This document shows positions 1 through 8,340 of a stretch of DNA of 64,000 nucleotides, one piece after another. The DNA lies in assembly GCF_000372865.1 (NCBI RefSeq), contig NZ_KB889965.1, forward strand, positions 4,423,786 to 4,487,785, given 5' to 3'. Each line of letters begins with the position of its first letter. The first letter of the stretch is position 1. The notes beneath the pieces were generated by a model. It ran no database searches. It had not been told where the DNA came from and saw nothing but the letters and a program-made list of their open reading frames with translations. The stretch is from Methylosarcina fibrata AML-C10 (GTDB lineage: Bacteria; Pseudomonadota; Gammaproteobacteria; Methylococcales; Methylomonadaceae). Both the position numbers and the translations under genes were made by a program.

Positions 1-2
1 GG

Positions 3-365
3 CACATGTACAACGAAAGAATCGGCAAGCTGCATTTCTGGCTTTCCGCCATTTCGGTCAACATCCTGTTTTTTCCTCAGCACTTTCTTGGCTTGGCCGG
101 CATGCCGAGAAGAATTCCCGACTATGCGGTGCAATTTGCCGACTGGAACATGATTTCAAGCATCGGAGGATTCATCTTCGGCGCCAGCCAGTTGCTGTTC
201 CTTTATATTGTGATCGACACCATCAAGGGCGGCACCGGCGAAAAAGTCACCGATGAAGTTTGGGAAGATGCGAGCAAGCACGGCCTGGAGTGGACTCTGC
301 CGTCGCCTCCTCCTTATCATACTTTCACGACGCCGCCTGAATCGGTTCCGAGCGAGCATCACTAA
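3..365 (+). CDS. ctaD: Cytochrome c oxidase subunit I, C-terminal part (cut by window edge)
   Basis: Only the last 120 or so residues are present; the frame is open to the left edge. The stretch around residues 10-30 (SAISVNILFFPQHFLG) matches the penultimate transmembrane helix of heme-copper oxidase subunit I, and a final helix (GGFIFGASQLLFLYIVIDTI) is followed by a proline-rich cytoplasmic tail containing SPPPYHTF. Subunit I carries heme a, heme a3 and CuB, but the ligand histidines lie upstream of this window. The genes that follow (small assembly protein, ctaG, ctaE, SURF1, ctaA) confirm an aa3-type oxidase operon. The family is certain; the start is not visible. Confidence 0.93.
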   Translation, partial: HMYNERIGKLHFWLSAISVNILFFPQHFLGLAGMPRRIPDYAVQFADWNMISSIGGFIFGASQLLFLYIVIDTIKGGTGEKVTDEVWEDASKHGLEWTLPSPPPYHTFTTPPESVPSEHH

Positions 366-440
366 GAAAGGGATGGCCCAAGGTGAATGGATTTTTAACC
401 TTGGGCCGTTCGAGTCATTGCTTGGCATCGAATTAAAATA

Positions 441-539
441 ATGGACAGAAAAAAGAAAAACATATTGACGGCAGTGATATTGGTTCTGATAGCCGTCGTG
501 ATCTATGCCTTCGCGGTCATGAAAGCGCTTTCACAATGA
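441..539 (+). CDS. Small single-pass cytochrome oxidase assembly protein (32 aa)
   Basis: A 32-residue protein of the form MDRKKKN followed by one hydrophobic helix (ILTAVILVLIAVVIYAFAV). Its stop overlaps the ctaG start as ATGA (536-539), indicating translational coupling. Proteins of this size and shape are commonly found between ctaD and ctaG in proteobacterial oxidase operons and are called cytochrome oxidase small assembly proteins. The basic N-terminus suggests an N-in topology. No clear Shine-Dalgarno is seen, but position and overlap support it being a real gene. Confidence 0.75.
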   Translation: MDRKKKNILTAVILVLIAVVIYAFAVMKALSQ

Positions 540-1081
540 TCGACGACGCCGGACAAAAGAACAGAAAACTGATCCGAACCCTGCTGTTAGTCGTCGTCGG
601 CATGTTCGGTTTCGGTTATGCCTTGGTGCCTCTTTACGACGTTTTGTGCGAGGTGACCGGAATCAACGGTAAAGTCGAATCCGTCGCGGCCAAAGACGAT
701 GTCTATCAGCCGGATGCGAACAGAGAAATAACCGTAGAATTCATGACGTCGCTCAATGAAGCGGCGCCGATGGAGTTTCGTGCGGAAACCAGGAAAATGA
801 AGATTCATCCCGGCGCCTATTACACGGTGAATTTTTATGCGGAAAACAAGACGGACAAAGACTTGGTCGCCCAAGCCATTCCCAGTATTTCTCCGGGACC
901 CGTTGCGGAATATTTTGAAAAAACGGAATGCTTTTGTTTTTCCGAACAAAAATTCAAGCCTCGCGAGGGCAGAACCCTGCCGGTAAGGTTTGTCGTAAAT
1001 CCTGCAATTCCGGAAAAATATAAAACGATTACACTTGCCTACACATTTTTTGATAATACTGGAAAATCAGTAAACCAATAG
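536..1081 (+). CDS. ctaG: Cytochrome c oxidase assembly protein CtaG/Cox11
   Basis: Cox11-family copper chaperone that delivers CuB to oxidase subunit I. The 181-residue protein has one N-terminal membrane helix (LIRTLLLVVVGMFGFGYALV) followed by a periplasmic domain. The conserved early segment VPLYDVLCEVTGINGK contains one cysteine, and the copper-binding pair appears as ECFCFSEQ near residue 130. The motif LPVRFVVNP and the terminal TFFD are also typical. The start overlaps the preceding small gene, and ctaE follows after a short gap with a GAGAGGAG ribosome site. Family assignment is secure. Confidence 0.96.
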   Translation: MIDDAGQKNRKLIRTLLLVVVGMFGFGYALVPLYDVLCEVTGINGKVESVAAKDDVYQPDANREITVEFMTSLNEAAPMEFRAETRKMKIHPGAYYTVNFYAENKTDKDLVAQAIPSISPGPVAEYFEKTECFCFSEQKFKPREGRTLPVRFVVNPAIPEKYKTITLAYTFFDNTGKSVNQ

Positions 1082-1092
1082 AGAGGAGACTT

Positions 1093-1971
1093 ATGTCGAC
1101 ACCCAACGCTTATTATATTCCGCATAAAGCGACCTGGCCCATAATCGGAACCATCGGGTTGATGTTGATGCTGGCGGGCTTTGCCAATTATTTGAACGGT
1201 TCATCGGCGGGTTCGTTCTTCATGATCCTGGGCCTGATGGTGTTTGTCCTGATGTTGACCGGCTGGTTTACCCTCCAGGCGCTGGAAAGCGAAACCGGAA
1301 TGTACAATACCCAAGTAGGCATATCGTACCGCATGGGCATGATGTGGTTCATCTTCTCCGAAATTATGTTTTTCGGCGTGTTTTTCGGCGCTTTATGGTA
1401 TATCCGCAACTTATCGGTGCCTTGGCTCGGCGAAGGCGTCACGAAAGAGATGCTGCATCCGTTGTTCGACGCCACCTGGCCCACTAACGGTCCGGAAAAA
1501 CTCGGCGGCAAGATCGTTGACGGACAGATGACGGGCGAGTTCGAGCCGATGGGAGCCTGGGGTCTGCCGTTTTTGAACACTCTGATCCTGTTGAGCAGCG
1601 GCGTCACCTGCACCTGGGCCCATCACGGCTTGCTGGCGAAAAACCGTGACCAGTTGATCAAGGGCTTGATTGCCACCGTCGTATTGGGATTTCTGTTTGT
1701 TTCGTTCCAGGCTTACGAATATCACGAAGCTTATACCGAAATGGGACTGACTTTGGGTTCGGGCGTTTACGGATCCACTTTCTTCATGCTGACCGGTTTT
1801 CACGGTTTTCACGTTTGCGTCGGAGCCATTATCCTGAGCGTCGTTCTGTTCCGCAGTTGGAGAGGGCATTTCAAACCGGAAAACCACTTTGCTTTCGAGG
1901 CCGCGGCCTGGTACTGGCATTTCGTTGACGTGGTCTGGTTGGGCCTGTTCATTTTCGTTTATTTGATGTAA
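1093..1971 (+). CDS. ctaE: Cytochrome c oxidase subunit III
   Basis: Subunit III of the aa3-type oxidase, 292 residues and seven predicted helices, which stabilises the catalytic core. Recognisable segments are YYIPHKATWPIIG at the N-terminus, FIFSEIMFFGVFFGALW in the third helix, ISYRMGMMWF just before it, FHGFHVCVGAI and the C-terminal AAAWYWHFVDVVWLGLF. A good ribosome site (GAGAGGAG) precedes the ATG. A strong intrinsic terminator follows within 20 bases, so the ctaD-ctaE transcript probably ends here while the later assembly genes are transcribed separately or by read-through. Confidence 0.97.
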   Translation: MSTPNAYYIPHKATWPIIGTIGLMLMLAGFANYLNGSSAGSFFMILGLMVFVLMLTGWFTLQALESETGMYNTQVGISYRMGMMWFIFSEIMFFGVFFGALWYIRNLSVPWLGEGVTKEMLHPLFDATWPTNGPEKLGGKIVDGQMTGEFEPMGAWGLPFLNTLILLSSGVTCTWAHHGLLAKNRDQLIKGLIATVVLGFLFVSFQAYEYHEAYTEMGLTLGSGVYGSTFFMLTGFHGFHVCVGAIILSVVLFRSWRGHFKPENHFAFEAAAWYWHFVDVVWLGLFIFVYLM

Positions 1972-1989
1972 ATAATACGAAGTCCTGTT

Positions 1990-2023
1990 AAAAGCGCTGC
2001 CTGACGGGCAGCGCTTTTTTTTT
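1990..2023. terminator. Strong bidirectional intrinsic terminator after ctaE
   Basis: A 12-bp stem (AAAAGCGCTGCC / GGCAGCGCTTTT) with a 5-base loop and a run of nine T on the plus strand. The A-tract on the other side makes it usable for the convergent gene ending at 2033. Confidence 0.93.
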
Positions 2024-2032
2024 GTCGGGATT

Positions 2033-2320
2033 TTACCGAGCAGGGATTGTCCGAGATTGATCGAGCTTTTCCGTTTCCATTTGTCCGGTTTTTTTCAAAT
2101 GCATTCGGGCTCCGATGCCGTGAGGCTGGTAAAGACCGGTGGCGATCAATAGAAAGACGAATATGAACAGAATCACGGAGAGCGAAATGCGGACAGTCAG
2201 TGCTTTTGCCGTTTTTTCCGAATGATCCCGGGATTGGTGTTTAATCAGGTGATACAGCGCGGACCCCAGGCTGATAATGATCAGAATAAAGGCAATAGTT
2301 ACGATGCTTTGTATTATCAT
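2033..2320 (-). CDS. Twin-transmembrane protein, DUF2909-like, oxidase operon
   Basis: Small protein of 95 residues when started at MIIQSIVTIAF. It has two predicted helices: IIQSIVTIAFILIIISLGSALYHLI and VRISLSVILFIFVFLLIATGLY, joined by a charged cytoplasmic loop. Size, two-helix layout and placement between ctaE and SURF1 on the opposite strand match the DUF2909/twin-TM proteins of gammaproteobacterial oxidase loci, whose role in oxidase assembly is not established. The frame extends upstream to 2395, but the extra residues are polar and unlike the family, so the internal ATG is preferred. Confidence 0.78.
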   Translation of the reverse strand: MIIQSIVTIAFILIIISLGSALYHLIKHQSRDHSEKTAKALTVRISLSVILFIFVFLLIATGLYQPHGIGARMHLKKTGQMETEKLDQSRTIPAR

Positions 2321-2421
2321 GGGATAATGAACGTTTTTGAAAGGGTTTCGGGTATTGTCGGCGATTCGGATGCAAATGCCAATACAGGACGGCAAAATGT
2401 AACGTGACTCAGGACCTTGCT

Positions 2422-3132
2422 ATGAAATTTCAAAAGATTCCTACACTGGTTTTTCTGATCTTTCTGCCTTTGCTGTTGGCATTGGGATTTTGGCAACTGG
2501 ACCGCGCCGAGCAGAAGCGCGCCTGGCTGGAGCAGCAAAAACTAGGCTTGACGGCCGAAGTCGTGCGTTTGTCCCCGGCTACGACAGAGCCGCCGGCGGC
2601 ACTCAAATTCAAACGTGTCGAAGCCCAGGGGCGCTACGATGCCGATCATCAGTTTCTGCTGGATAACCGGATCAGCGACGGTAAAGTAGGCTATTTTGTA
2701 TTGACGCCGTTTATTCTGGAAGGCTCCGGCAAAGCGGTTCTGGTCAATCGGGGCTGGGTGCCTTCAGGCCCGGACCGGACAAAGCTGCCCGATCTGCGCA
2801 TTCGACAAATGCCGGCGCTCGTGAAGGGGCGAATCAACAGCTTTCCCGGCGTCGGCATTAAACTGGAGGGCGCGGAAACTCCTGCCGCCGGCTGGCCTTC
2901 GACGGTTCAGGTGGCCAATTCCGATATTTTGTCCAAAAGACTGGGGTATCCCTTGTTTCCGTTTCAGATCGAGCTGGATAAAGACCAGCCCGAAGGCTAC
3001 CGGCGCGAATGGCGCAGTTCCGACGTCATGCCGCCCGCTCAACATGTGGCCTATGCGACGCAGTGGTTTGCGTTGGCGTTTTTACTTTCGATGCTATTTG
3101 TATGGTTCAGCCGCTTAAAACATGATGAATAA
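2422..3132 (+). CDS. SURF1 family oxidase assembly protein
   Basis: SURF1/Shy1 proteins help insert heme a into oxidase subunit I. The product begins MKFQKIPTLVFLIFLPLLLALG, a first membrane helix followed by the family motif GFWQLDRAEQK. It contains the typical GRYDADHQFLLDNR and VLVNRGWVPSG blocks and ends with a second helix (QWFALAFLLSMLFVWF). The ATG at 2422 has AGGA seven bases upstream and is preferred to the GTG at 2404. The 3' end overlaps the next gene by 11 bases, consistent with an operon. Confidence 0.95.
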   Translation: MKFQKIPTLVFLIFLPLLLALGFWQLDRAEQKRAWLEQQKLGLTAEVVRLSPATTEPPAALKFKRVEAQGRYDADHQFLLDNRISDGKVGYFVLTPFILEGSGKAVLVNRGWVPSGPDRTKLPDLRIRQMPALVKGRINSFPGVGIKLEGAETPAAGWPSTVQVANSDILSKRLGYPLFPFQIELDKDQPEGYRREWRSSDVMPPAQHVAYATQWFALAFLLSMLFVWFSRLKHDE

Positions 3133-3721
3133 CCCGCAGAAAAAAAATCGTCTGATCATTCTGACGTTGTTCGGAATGTCCATTGTTCCTTTCCTGATCG
3201 CCTACATTTTGAAAGAAAATCCCCAATGGCTGCAGGGTAGGACCAATCACGGTCAGCTCATCATTCCGCCGGTGCCGGTGGAGCGCAGCGATTTGACCGG
3301 TTTCGATCCGTTTTCGCAAGAACATATCGGCGAATTGGCCGGACACTGGCTGATCATTAACGTCATTCCGGAGGCGACCTGCCACGAGGCGTGCCGGGAT
3401 GCGATTCATAAAAGCCGGCAATTGCAATTAATGATGAACAAGGATCTGACCCGGACGCGCAGGGTGGCGCTGATTTTTAAAGACAGTGAGGAAGCGGCTT
3501 CCGGCATATGGTGGCAGGACGACAAAGTCTTGTTGAGAGTCAGGCCGAATGAAAACGTAGTGAAGAAAATAGCCGGCATCAGGCCTGACGGAGTGCCGGA
3601 CGGAATGCTGCTGCTGATGGATCCTTTAGGCAATTTGATGATGCAGTACGAACCGGGCTTCGACCCTTACAAAGTCAAAAGCGATTTGGCCCATCTGTTG
3701 AAAATTTCACAAATTGGTTAA
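3122..3721 (+). CDS. Sco-like membrane-anchored thioredoxin-fold protein of oxidase operon
   Basis: A 199-residue protein with an N-terminal membrane anchor (LIILTLFGMSIVPFLIAYIL) and a periplasmic domain. The sequence HWLIINVIPEATCHEACRD carries a CxxxC pair where Sco and thioredoxin-fold proteins have their redox or copper-binding cysteines. The tail (LMDPLGNLMMQYEPGFDP) resembles the end of Sco-type domains. Proteins like this regularly sit between SURF1 and ctaA in gammaproteobacterial operons. A role in delivering copper or reducing the CuA site is inferred from position and the cysteine pair. Confidence 0.8.
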   Translation: MMNNPQKKNRLIILTLFGMSIVPFLIAYILKENPQWLQGRTNHGQLIIPPVPVERSDLTGFDPFSQEHIGELAGHWLIINVIPEATCHEACRDAIHKSRQLQLMMNKDLTRTRRVALIFKDSEEAASGIWWQDDKVLLRVRPNENVVKKIAGIRPDGVPDGMLLLMDPLGNLMMQYEPGFDPYKVKSDLAHLLKISQIG

Positions 3722-3728
3722 CGGAAAC

Positions 3729-5717
3729 ATGTTTAGAAAAATAACTTTGATAGGCATTCTGCTGGCATTGATCGTCATCGTCATGGGGGCGTACGTCCGT
3801 TTGTCGGACGCCGGATTGGGCTGTCCCGACTGGCCGGGCTGCTACGGGCGGGCCATTCTCGAAGACAGCGCCGAATTCCGGTCCGAAGCGGAACTCGCTT
3901 TTCCGGACCGGCCTCTGGACATCGCCAAGGCCTGGAAAGAAATGGGGCATCGATATCTGGCAGGAGCGCTGGGCGTGGTCGTCCTGTGGCTGGCCTTGTC
4001 GTCATGGTGGCAGAAATCGTGCCGGGCGGCGGCGATGAGCGCTTCCTGGGGGCTGGCGGCGATGGTTGCGATGCAGGCGGCCCTGGGCATGTGGACCGTG
4101 AAAATGCACACCATGCCGGTCGTGGTGACCGCGCATTTGCTGCTTGGAATGCTGACGTTCTGGCTGCTCTTCTGGCTTTATCTGCGAGCCGCTCCCGGCG
4201 TTTCCAGGCTGACGGTTCGCATCGGACCGGTAAATTTTGCTCGACTGGGCATGCTGGTGCTGTTCTTTCAGATCATTCTCGGCGGTTGGACCAGCACCAA
4301 TTATGCCTCGCTCGCTTGCCCCGATTTTCCTCTGTGCCGGGGGGAATGGTGGCCCCAGGCCGATTATCGGGAGGCTTTGAACTTTTTTCATGGTATCCTG
4401 ACAGGAGAAACCGGAATACTTTCTGCGGAAGCGCAAGTGGTGGTGCATTGGCTGCATCGTGTCGGGGCCGTTCTTACTCTGATTGTTTTGGGCGGAGTGG
4501 CGCTCTGCGCCGCTTCGGCAAGCTATCCCAAACCCGTCAGAAGAGGCGCTTTATGGCTGGGGCTGGGGCTGGTCATACAATTCGGTCTGGGCATTGCCGT
4601 CGTCAAACTGGCGCTGCCTTTATGGATTGCGGTAGCGCATACCGCTTTCGCCGCTCTGTTGATGTTGCCGCTCATCGCGATCAGTTTTTATAGCCGTTAT
4701 GGCTACCAGGCGCCGCGGAAGGAAGCGCCGGCGGTGGAGGCCGTCAGCGTTCCGGCCGAAAGGGTTGTTGAAAAAGACTATGTCCCGGCCGCGCCCGAGA
4801 CGCTTTATCTGCGGTTGAAATCGCAACTGAAGCGCACCCGGACAGGCTTGACCGGCGCGCTTGCCCAACTGACGTTCGGGCAGAAAGAGATCGACGACGA
4901 CCTGCTGGAGCAAATCGAGACGAGTTTATTGACGGCCGACATTGGCGTCGAGACCACGGCCAACATTATCAACGGCCTGACTCAAAGCATGGAACGTCAT
5001 CAGTTGAATGATGCGTCGGCGTTGTCGACCGCGCTAAAGCAGGAATTGTTGACTATTCTGGAGCCATGCAGCCAACCCTTGCAGATTCAAAAAGAGGACG
5101 GCCCTTTCGTCATTCTGGTCGTGGGCGTCAACGGCGCGGGCAAGACCACCACCATCGGCAAGCTGGCCAAGCGGTTACAGGCGCAGGGGTTGAGCGTGAT
5201 GCTGGCGGCGGGCGATACCTTCCGGGCGGCAGCCGTCGAGCAGTTGCAAACCTGGGGCGAGCGCAACGACATTCCGGTGGTTGCGCAGCATACCGGCGCC
5301 GATTCGGCTTCGGTGATCTACGACGGACTGCAATCGGCCAGAGCCAAAAACATCGACGTGCTGATTGCCGATACCGCAGGTCGATTGCATACCAAATCGA
5401 ATCTCATGGATGAACTGAAAAAAGTAAAACGGATCATGGGCAAACTGGACGAGACCGCGCCTCATGAAGTGCTGCTGGTGCTGGATGCCGGCACCGGCCA
5501 GAATGCCTTGTCCCAGGCGCGGCTGTTCAACGAGACGGTCGAGTTGACGGGCATTGTTTTGACCAAGCTCGACGGGACGGCCAAAGGCGGGGTCATTTTT
5601 GCGTTGGCCAGGCAGTTGGGCATTCCGATCCGTTATATCGGCGTCGGCGAAGGAATAGACGATCTGCAGGATTTTAACGCCGAAAATTTTGTCAACGCTT
5701 TGTTTGCCAAAGATTGA
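3729..5717 (+). CDS. ctaA-ftsY: Heme A synthase (CtaA/COX15) fused in frame to SRP receptor FtsY
   Basis: One uninterrupted frame encodes two unrelated proteins. Residues 1-325 are a complete COX15/CtaA: eight predicted helices, the entry motif LSDAGLGCPDWPG, and the heme-ligand histidines in GHRYLAG, TAHLLLG, HWLHRVG and AHTAFAA. After a proline/glutamate-rich linker (about 326-350) comes a complete FtsY NG domain: N-domain helices, G1 GVNGAGKTTT (near 467), DTFRAAAVEQL, DTAGR and TKLDGTAKGG. CtaA converts heme O to heme A; FtsY is the GTPase receptor for the signal recognition particle. The usual ctaB and sco1 genes after ctaA are absent and ftsE-ftsX-rpoH follow, so the fusion marks the join of two loci. 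The ATG at 3729 is preferred to the TTG at 3714. Either a true membrane-tethered FtsY or a junction artefact is possible; the sequence itself is clear. Confidence 0.9.
   Translation: MFRKITLIGILLALIVIVMGAYVRLSDAGLGCPDWPGCYGRAILEDSAEFRSEAELAFPDRPLDIAKAWKEMGHRYLAGALGVVVLWLALSSWWQKSCRAAAMSASWGLAAMVAMQAALGMWTVKMHTMPVVVTAHLLLGMLTFWLLFWLYLRAAPGVSRLTVRIGPVNFARLGMLVLFFQIILGGWTSTNYASLACPDFPLCRGEWWPQADYREALNFFHGILTGETGILSAEAQVVVHWLHRVGAVLTLIVLGGVALCAASASYPKPVRRGALWLGLGLVIQFGLGIAVVKLALPLWIAVAHTAFAALLMLPLIAISFYSRYGYQAPRKEAPAVEAVSVPAERVVEKDYVPAAPETLYLRLKSQLKRTRTGLTGALAQLTFGQKEIDDDLLEQIETSLLTADIGVETTANIINGLTQSMERHQLNDASALSTALKQELLTILEPCSQPLQIQKEDGPFVILVVGVNGAGKTTTIGKLAKRLQAQGLSVMLAAGDTFRAAAVEQLQTWGERNDIPVVAQHTGADSASVIYDGLQSARAKNIDVLIADTAGRLHTKSNLMDELKKVKRIMGKLDETAPHEVLLVLDAGTGQNALSQARLFNETVELTGIVLTKLDGTAKGGVIFALARQLGIPIRYIGVGEGIDDLQDFNAENFVNALFAKD
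4717..4736 (+). promoter_or_regulatory. Possible internal ribosome site and GTG start for separate FtsY
   Basis: GGAAGGAAG at 4717-4725 lies eight bases before an in-frame GTG at 4734-4736, at the beginning of the linker between the CtaA and FtsY parts. Initiation here would give a soluble FtsY of about 327 residues starting before the acidic linker, a normal size for a short FtsY. Whether it is used is unknown. Confidence 0.45.
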
Positions 5718-5726
5718 ACGAGTATT

Positions 5727-6383
5727 ATGCTGATTTTCGAAAACGTCTGTAAAAGGTACCCGGATACGGGCGACGTCCTGCTTAATGTCAGTTTCCATTT
5801 GCAGCCGGGCGAAATGGCCTTTCTCACCGGTCACTCCGGCGCCGGCAAAAGCACGCTGTTCAAACTGACGGCCATTATTGAGCGTTGCAGTCGGGGGCAG
5901 ATTTATTTCGATGGACAGAATCTCAATCAGGCCAGGGAAAAGCAGATTCCATTTTTACGCAGAAAAATGGGACTTATTTTTCAGGATTACCGGTTATTAA
6001 ACGACAGAACCGTTTTCGATAATGTCGCCCTGCCGCTGGCAATTGCCGGCTATGGGCATCTTGAGGTATCGCGCAGGGTCAGGGCGGCGCTGGACAAGGT
6101 CGGCCTCTTGGGCAAAGAAAAGAAATTGCCTTTGACCTTGTCGGGTGGGGAACAGCAGCGGGTGGGTATCGCCCGAGCCGTGGTCAATAAGCCGTCCATC
6201 ATCCTGGCCGATGAGCCTACCGGCAACCTCGATCCCGAATTGTCCGCCGAAATCATGCAGTTGTTCGAGAAATTTCAGCAGGTCGGCGTCACCGTGCTGG
6301 TGGCTTCTCACGACATCAACTTGATTTCGAAGATGAACCATCGAGTGTTAACCCTGGATCACGGCCAGTTATTGGGGGATTGA
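5727..6383 (+). CDS. ftsE: Cell division ATP-binding protein FtsE
   Basis: ABC-type ATPase of 218 residues that works with FtsX to control septal peptidoglycan hydrolysis. Visible motifs are Walker [11 protein letters not shown]-loop in [10 protein letters not shown], the signature LSGGEQQR, Walker [10 protein letters not shown] and the switch histidine in VASHDI. It starts nine bases after the FtsY stop and ends three bases before ftsX, the standard ftsY-ftsE-ftsX order. A complete, ordinary copy. Confidence 0.97.
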   Translation: MLIFENVCKRYPDTGDVLLNVSFHLQPGEMAFLTGHSGAGKSTLFKLTAIIERCSRGQIYFDGQNLNQAREKQIPFLRRKMGLIFQDYRLLNDRTVFDNVALPLAIAGYGHLEVSRRVRAALDKVGLLGKEKKLPLTLSGGEQQRVGIARAVVNKPSIILADEPTGNLDPELSAEIMQLFEKFQQVGVTVLVASHDINLISKMNHRVLTLDHGQLLGD

Positions 6384-6386
6384 ACG

Positions 6387-7400
6387 ATGAAACATGGAAT
6401 AAAACAACAGATCAGGCAGGAGGTGGGCCAGAAAAGGCAAGAAGGCGGACAGACGAAAAAGGCCGGCGGTAATCTGATCGATAAATTCAAGGCCTACCGC
6501 GATCTTCACGCTCACAGCCTGTTTTCCAGCCTGGGTCGGCTGGCCGATGCGCCCTTTACGTCGCTGTTGACCGTCGGCGTCCTGGCCATTGCGATTTCTC
6601 TGGCGGCCAGTTTTTATTTGCTGGTCGTCAATTTGCAGCAACTGGCCGGCAACATCGAAACCACCAATCAAATCTCGCTGTTTCTCAAGGACGAAGTGTC
6701 CGAATCGAAAGCCGGGGAGTTGGCATCCGATATTAGAAAAAATCCCGATGTTCAGGAAGTCAAAGTGATCAGCAAGGAGCAGGCCCTGAAGGAGTTCCAG
6801 ACTTACAGCGGATTCGGTGCAGCGATCGATAACCTGGAAATCAATCCGTTGCCGATCGTTCTCGAAGTTCTGCCCAGAAGCACGATGGATGACCCGAAGG
6901 CGCTTGACGACCTGGTGCGTCATTTTCAGAAGTCGGAGGAAGTGGATTTCGCTCAAACGGACAGGCGATGGTTCGACCGTCTTCATGCCATCATCAAACT
7001 GGCGCGAAGAGGCATGATTTCCCTGAGCTTGTTGCTGGGAGCGGGCGTCTTGTTCGTGACCGGCAATACGATTCGTCTGGAGCTGCACAACCGCCGGGAT
7101 GAAGTTGTTATCGCCAAGCTGGTCGGCGCCACCCATGCCTTCATTCGCCGGCCTTTTCTTTACACCGGCTTCTGGATCGGCTTTTCTTCCGGAGTGCTGG
7201 CCTGGTTTATCGTGACGGTGATCATGCTGGTCTTGTGGCTGGCGGTCGAAGATCTTTCCCTGCTTTATGAAGGTTCTTTTCATCTGCTGTTTCTGAATTA
7301 TTCCGAAACGATGGCTCTGCTGGCCATTTCCTCCGGACTGAGCGTACTGGCTTCATGGCTGGTCCTGACGTATCAACTCCGCCAACTGAAACCCGAATAG
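6387..7400 (+). CDS. ftsX: Cell division protein FtsX
   Basis: Membrane partner of FtsE, 337 residues. A long basic cytoplasmic N-terminus (about 55 residues) precedes the first helix (LLTVGVLAIAISLAASFYLLV), then a periplasmic domain with the typical text ISLFLKDEVSESKAGELAS and VISKEQALKEF, and three C-terminal helices including MISLSLLLGAGVLFVTGNTIRL. The sequence LHNRRDEVVIAKLVGAT is the conserved FtsX cytoplasmic loop. A CIRCE element separates it from rpoH, so rpoH has its own control. Confidence 0.96.
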   Translation: MKHGIKQQIRQEVGQKRQEGGQTKKAGGNLIDKFKAYRDLHAHSLFSSLGRLADAPFTSLLTVGVLAIAISLAASFYLLVVNLQQLAGNIETTNQISLFLKDEVSESKAGELASDIRKNPDVQEVKVISKEQALKEFQTYSGFGAAIDNLEINPLPIVLEVLPRSTMDDPKALDDLVRHFQKSEEVDFAQTDRRWFDRLHAIIKLARRGMISLSLLLGAGVLFVTGNTIRLELHNRRDEVVIAKLVGATHAFIRRPFLYTGFWIGFSSGVLAWFIVTVIMLVLWLAVEDLSLLYEGSFHLLFLNYSETMALLAISSGLSVLASWLVLTYQLRQLKPE

Positions 7401-7423
7401 AAAATTTGAACTTGCAAAATGAT

Positions 7424-7450
7424 TAGCACTCTTAGCCATCGAGTGCTAGA
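7424..7450 (+). promoter_or_regulatory. CIRCE operator (HrcA site) upstream of rpoH
   Basis: TTAGCACTC, nine bases, GAGTGCTAG. This matches the CIRCE consensus (TTAGCACTC-N9-GAGTGCTAA) at 17 of 18 arm positions. A weak promoter can be read across it: TTAGCA at 7424, 18 bases, TAGAAT at 7448. It lies 33 bases before the rpoH start codon. HrcA itself is not in the window. Confidence 0.85.
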
Positions 7451-7482
7451 ATTAATCCGGTTCATTTTATAGAGGTTCATCT

Positions 7483-8340
7483 ATGAGCAATGCATTAGCC
7501 TTACCTGTTAATTTGTCGACGGGAACCTTCGAGTCTTATTTAACTGCCGTCAGGCAAATGCCTCGGTTGACGTCCGAAGAAGAGCGGGAGCTGGCCTTGC
7601 GGTTCAGGGATCACGGCGATCTGGAAGCGGCCCGGCAGTTGGTGCTGAGCAACTTGCGCTTTGTCGTGCATGTTGCGCGAGGCTATAGCGGCTACGGCTT
7701 GCCCATGCCCGACATCATTCAGGAAGGCAATATCGGCTTGATGAAGGCGGTCAAGCGTTTCGATCCCGACGTCGGTGTCCGGTTGGTATCGTTTGCAGTG
7801 CACTGGATCAAGGCCGAAATTCACGAGTATGTGATCAAAAACTGGGGCATCGTGAAAGTGGCCACGACCAAGGCCCAACGGAAACTGTTTTTTAATCTAC
7901 GTAAATTCAAGCAAGACGTCGGCTGGCTGTCCGCCGACGAGGCGAAAGCCATTGCGAAAGATCTTGACGTCGAACTCAGCACGGTCTACGAAATGGAACA
8001 GCGCCTGGGCAACCGCGACGTGTCCTTCGATTTGCCGGTCGATGAGTCCGAAGAGGAAAGCGCGGTGGCGCCTAATCATTATCTTCAGCAGCATGGCGCC
8101 GATCCGGCCGAATTACTGGAAAATGCCGATTGGTCCGGGCACGAGCAGGACTTGCTCACGGAAGCCCTGTCCGAACTGGACGAACGGAGCCTGGACATTC
8201 TTTCCAGCCGCTGGCTGGCCGACAAGAAGGCGACTTTGCATGAACTGGCGGAGCGCTACAACGTATCGGCAGAAAGAATCCGGCAACTGGAACAAAACGC
8301 AATGAAAAAACTGCGTTCGGCGGTCGTTCTGGAAGCCTAG
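7483..8340 (+). CDS. rpoH: Heat-shock sigma factor RpoH (sigma-32)
   Basis: Group 3 sigma-70 family factor, 285 residues. Region 2 is seen as [23 protein letters not shown] and [19 protein letters not shown]; the RpoH box appears as QRKLFFNLR; region 4 is the C-terminal helix-turn-helix ending [15 protein letters not shown]. It directs RNA polymerase to heat-shock promoters. The ribosome site GAGG lies seven bases before the ATG. The CIRCE element in its leader suggests HrcA repression in addition to the usual RNA- and protein-level control. Confidence 0.97.
   Translation: MSNALALPVNLSTGTFESYLTAVRQMPRLTSEEERELALRFRDHGDLEAARQLVLSNLRFVVHVARGYSGYGLPMPDIIQEGNIGLMKAVKRFDPDVGVRLVSFAVHWIKAEIHEYVIKNWGIVKVATTKAQRKLFFNLRKFKQDVGWLSADEAKAIAKDLDVELSTVYEMEQRLGNRDVSFDLPVDESEEESAVAPNHYLQQHGADPAELLENADWSGHEQDLLTEALSELDERSLDILSSRWLADKKATLHELAERYNVSAERIRQLEQNAMKKLRSAVVLEA

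Noticed and set aside
6369-7283. Minus-strand frame of 304 codons opposite ftsX
   Set aside because: Low-complexity Gln/Arg/Asp text typical of an antisense shadow; ftsX is certain.
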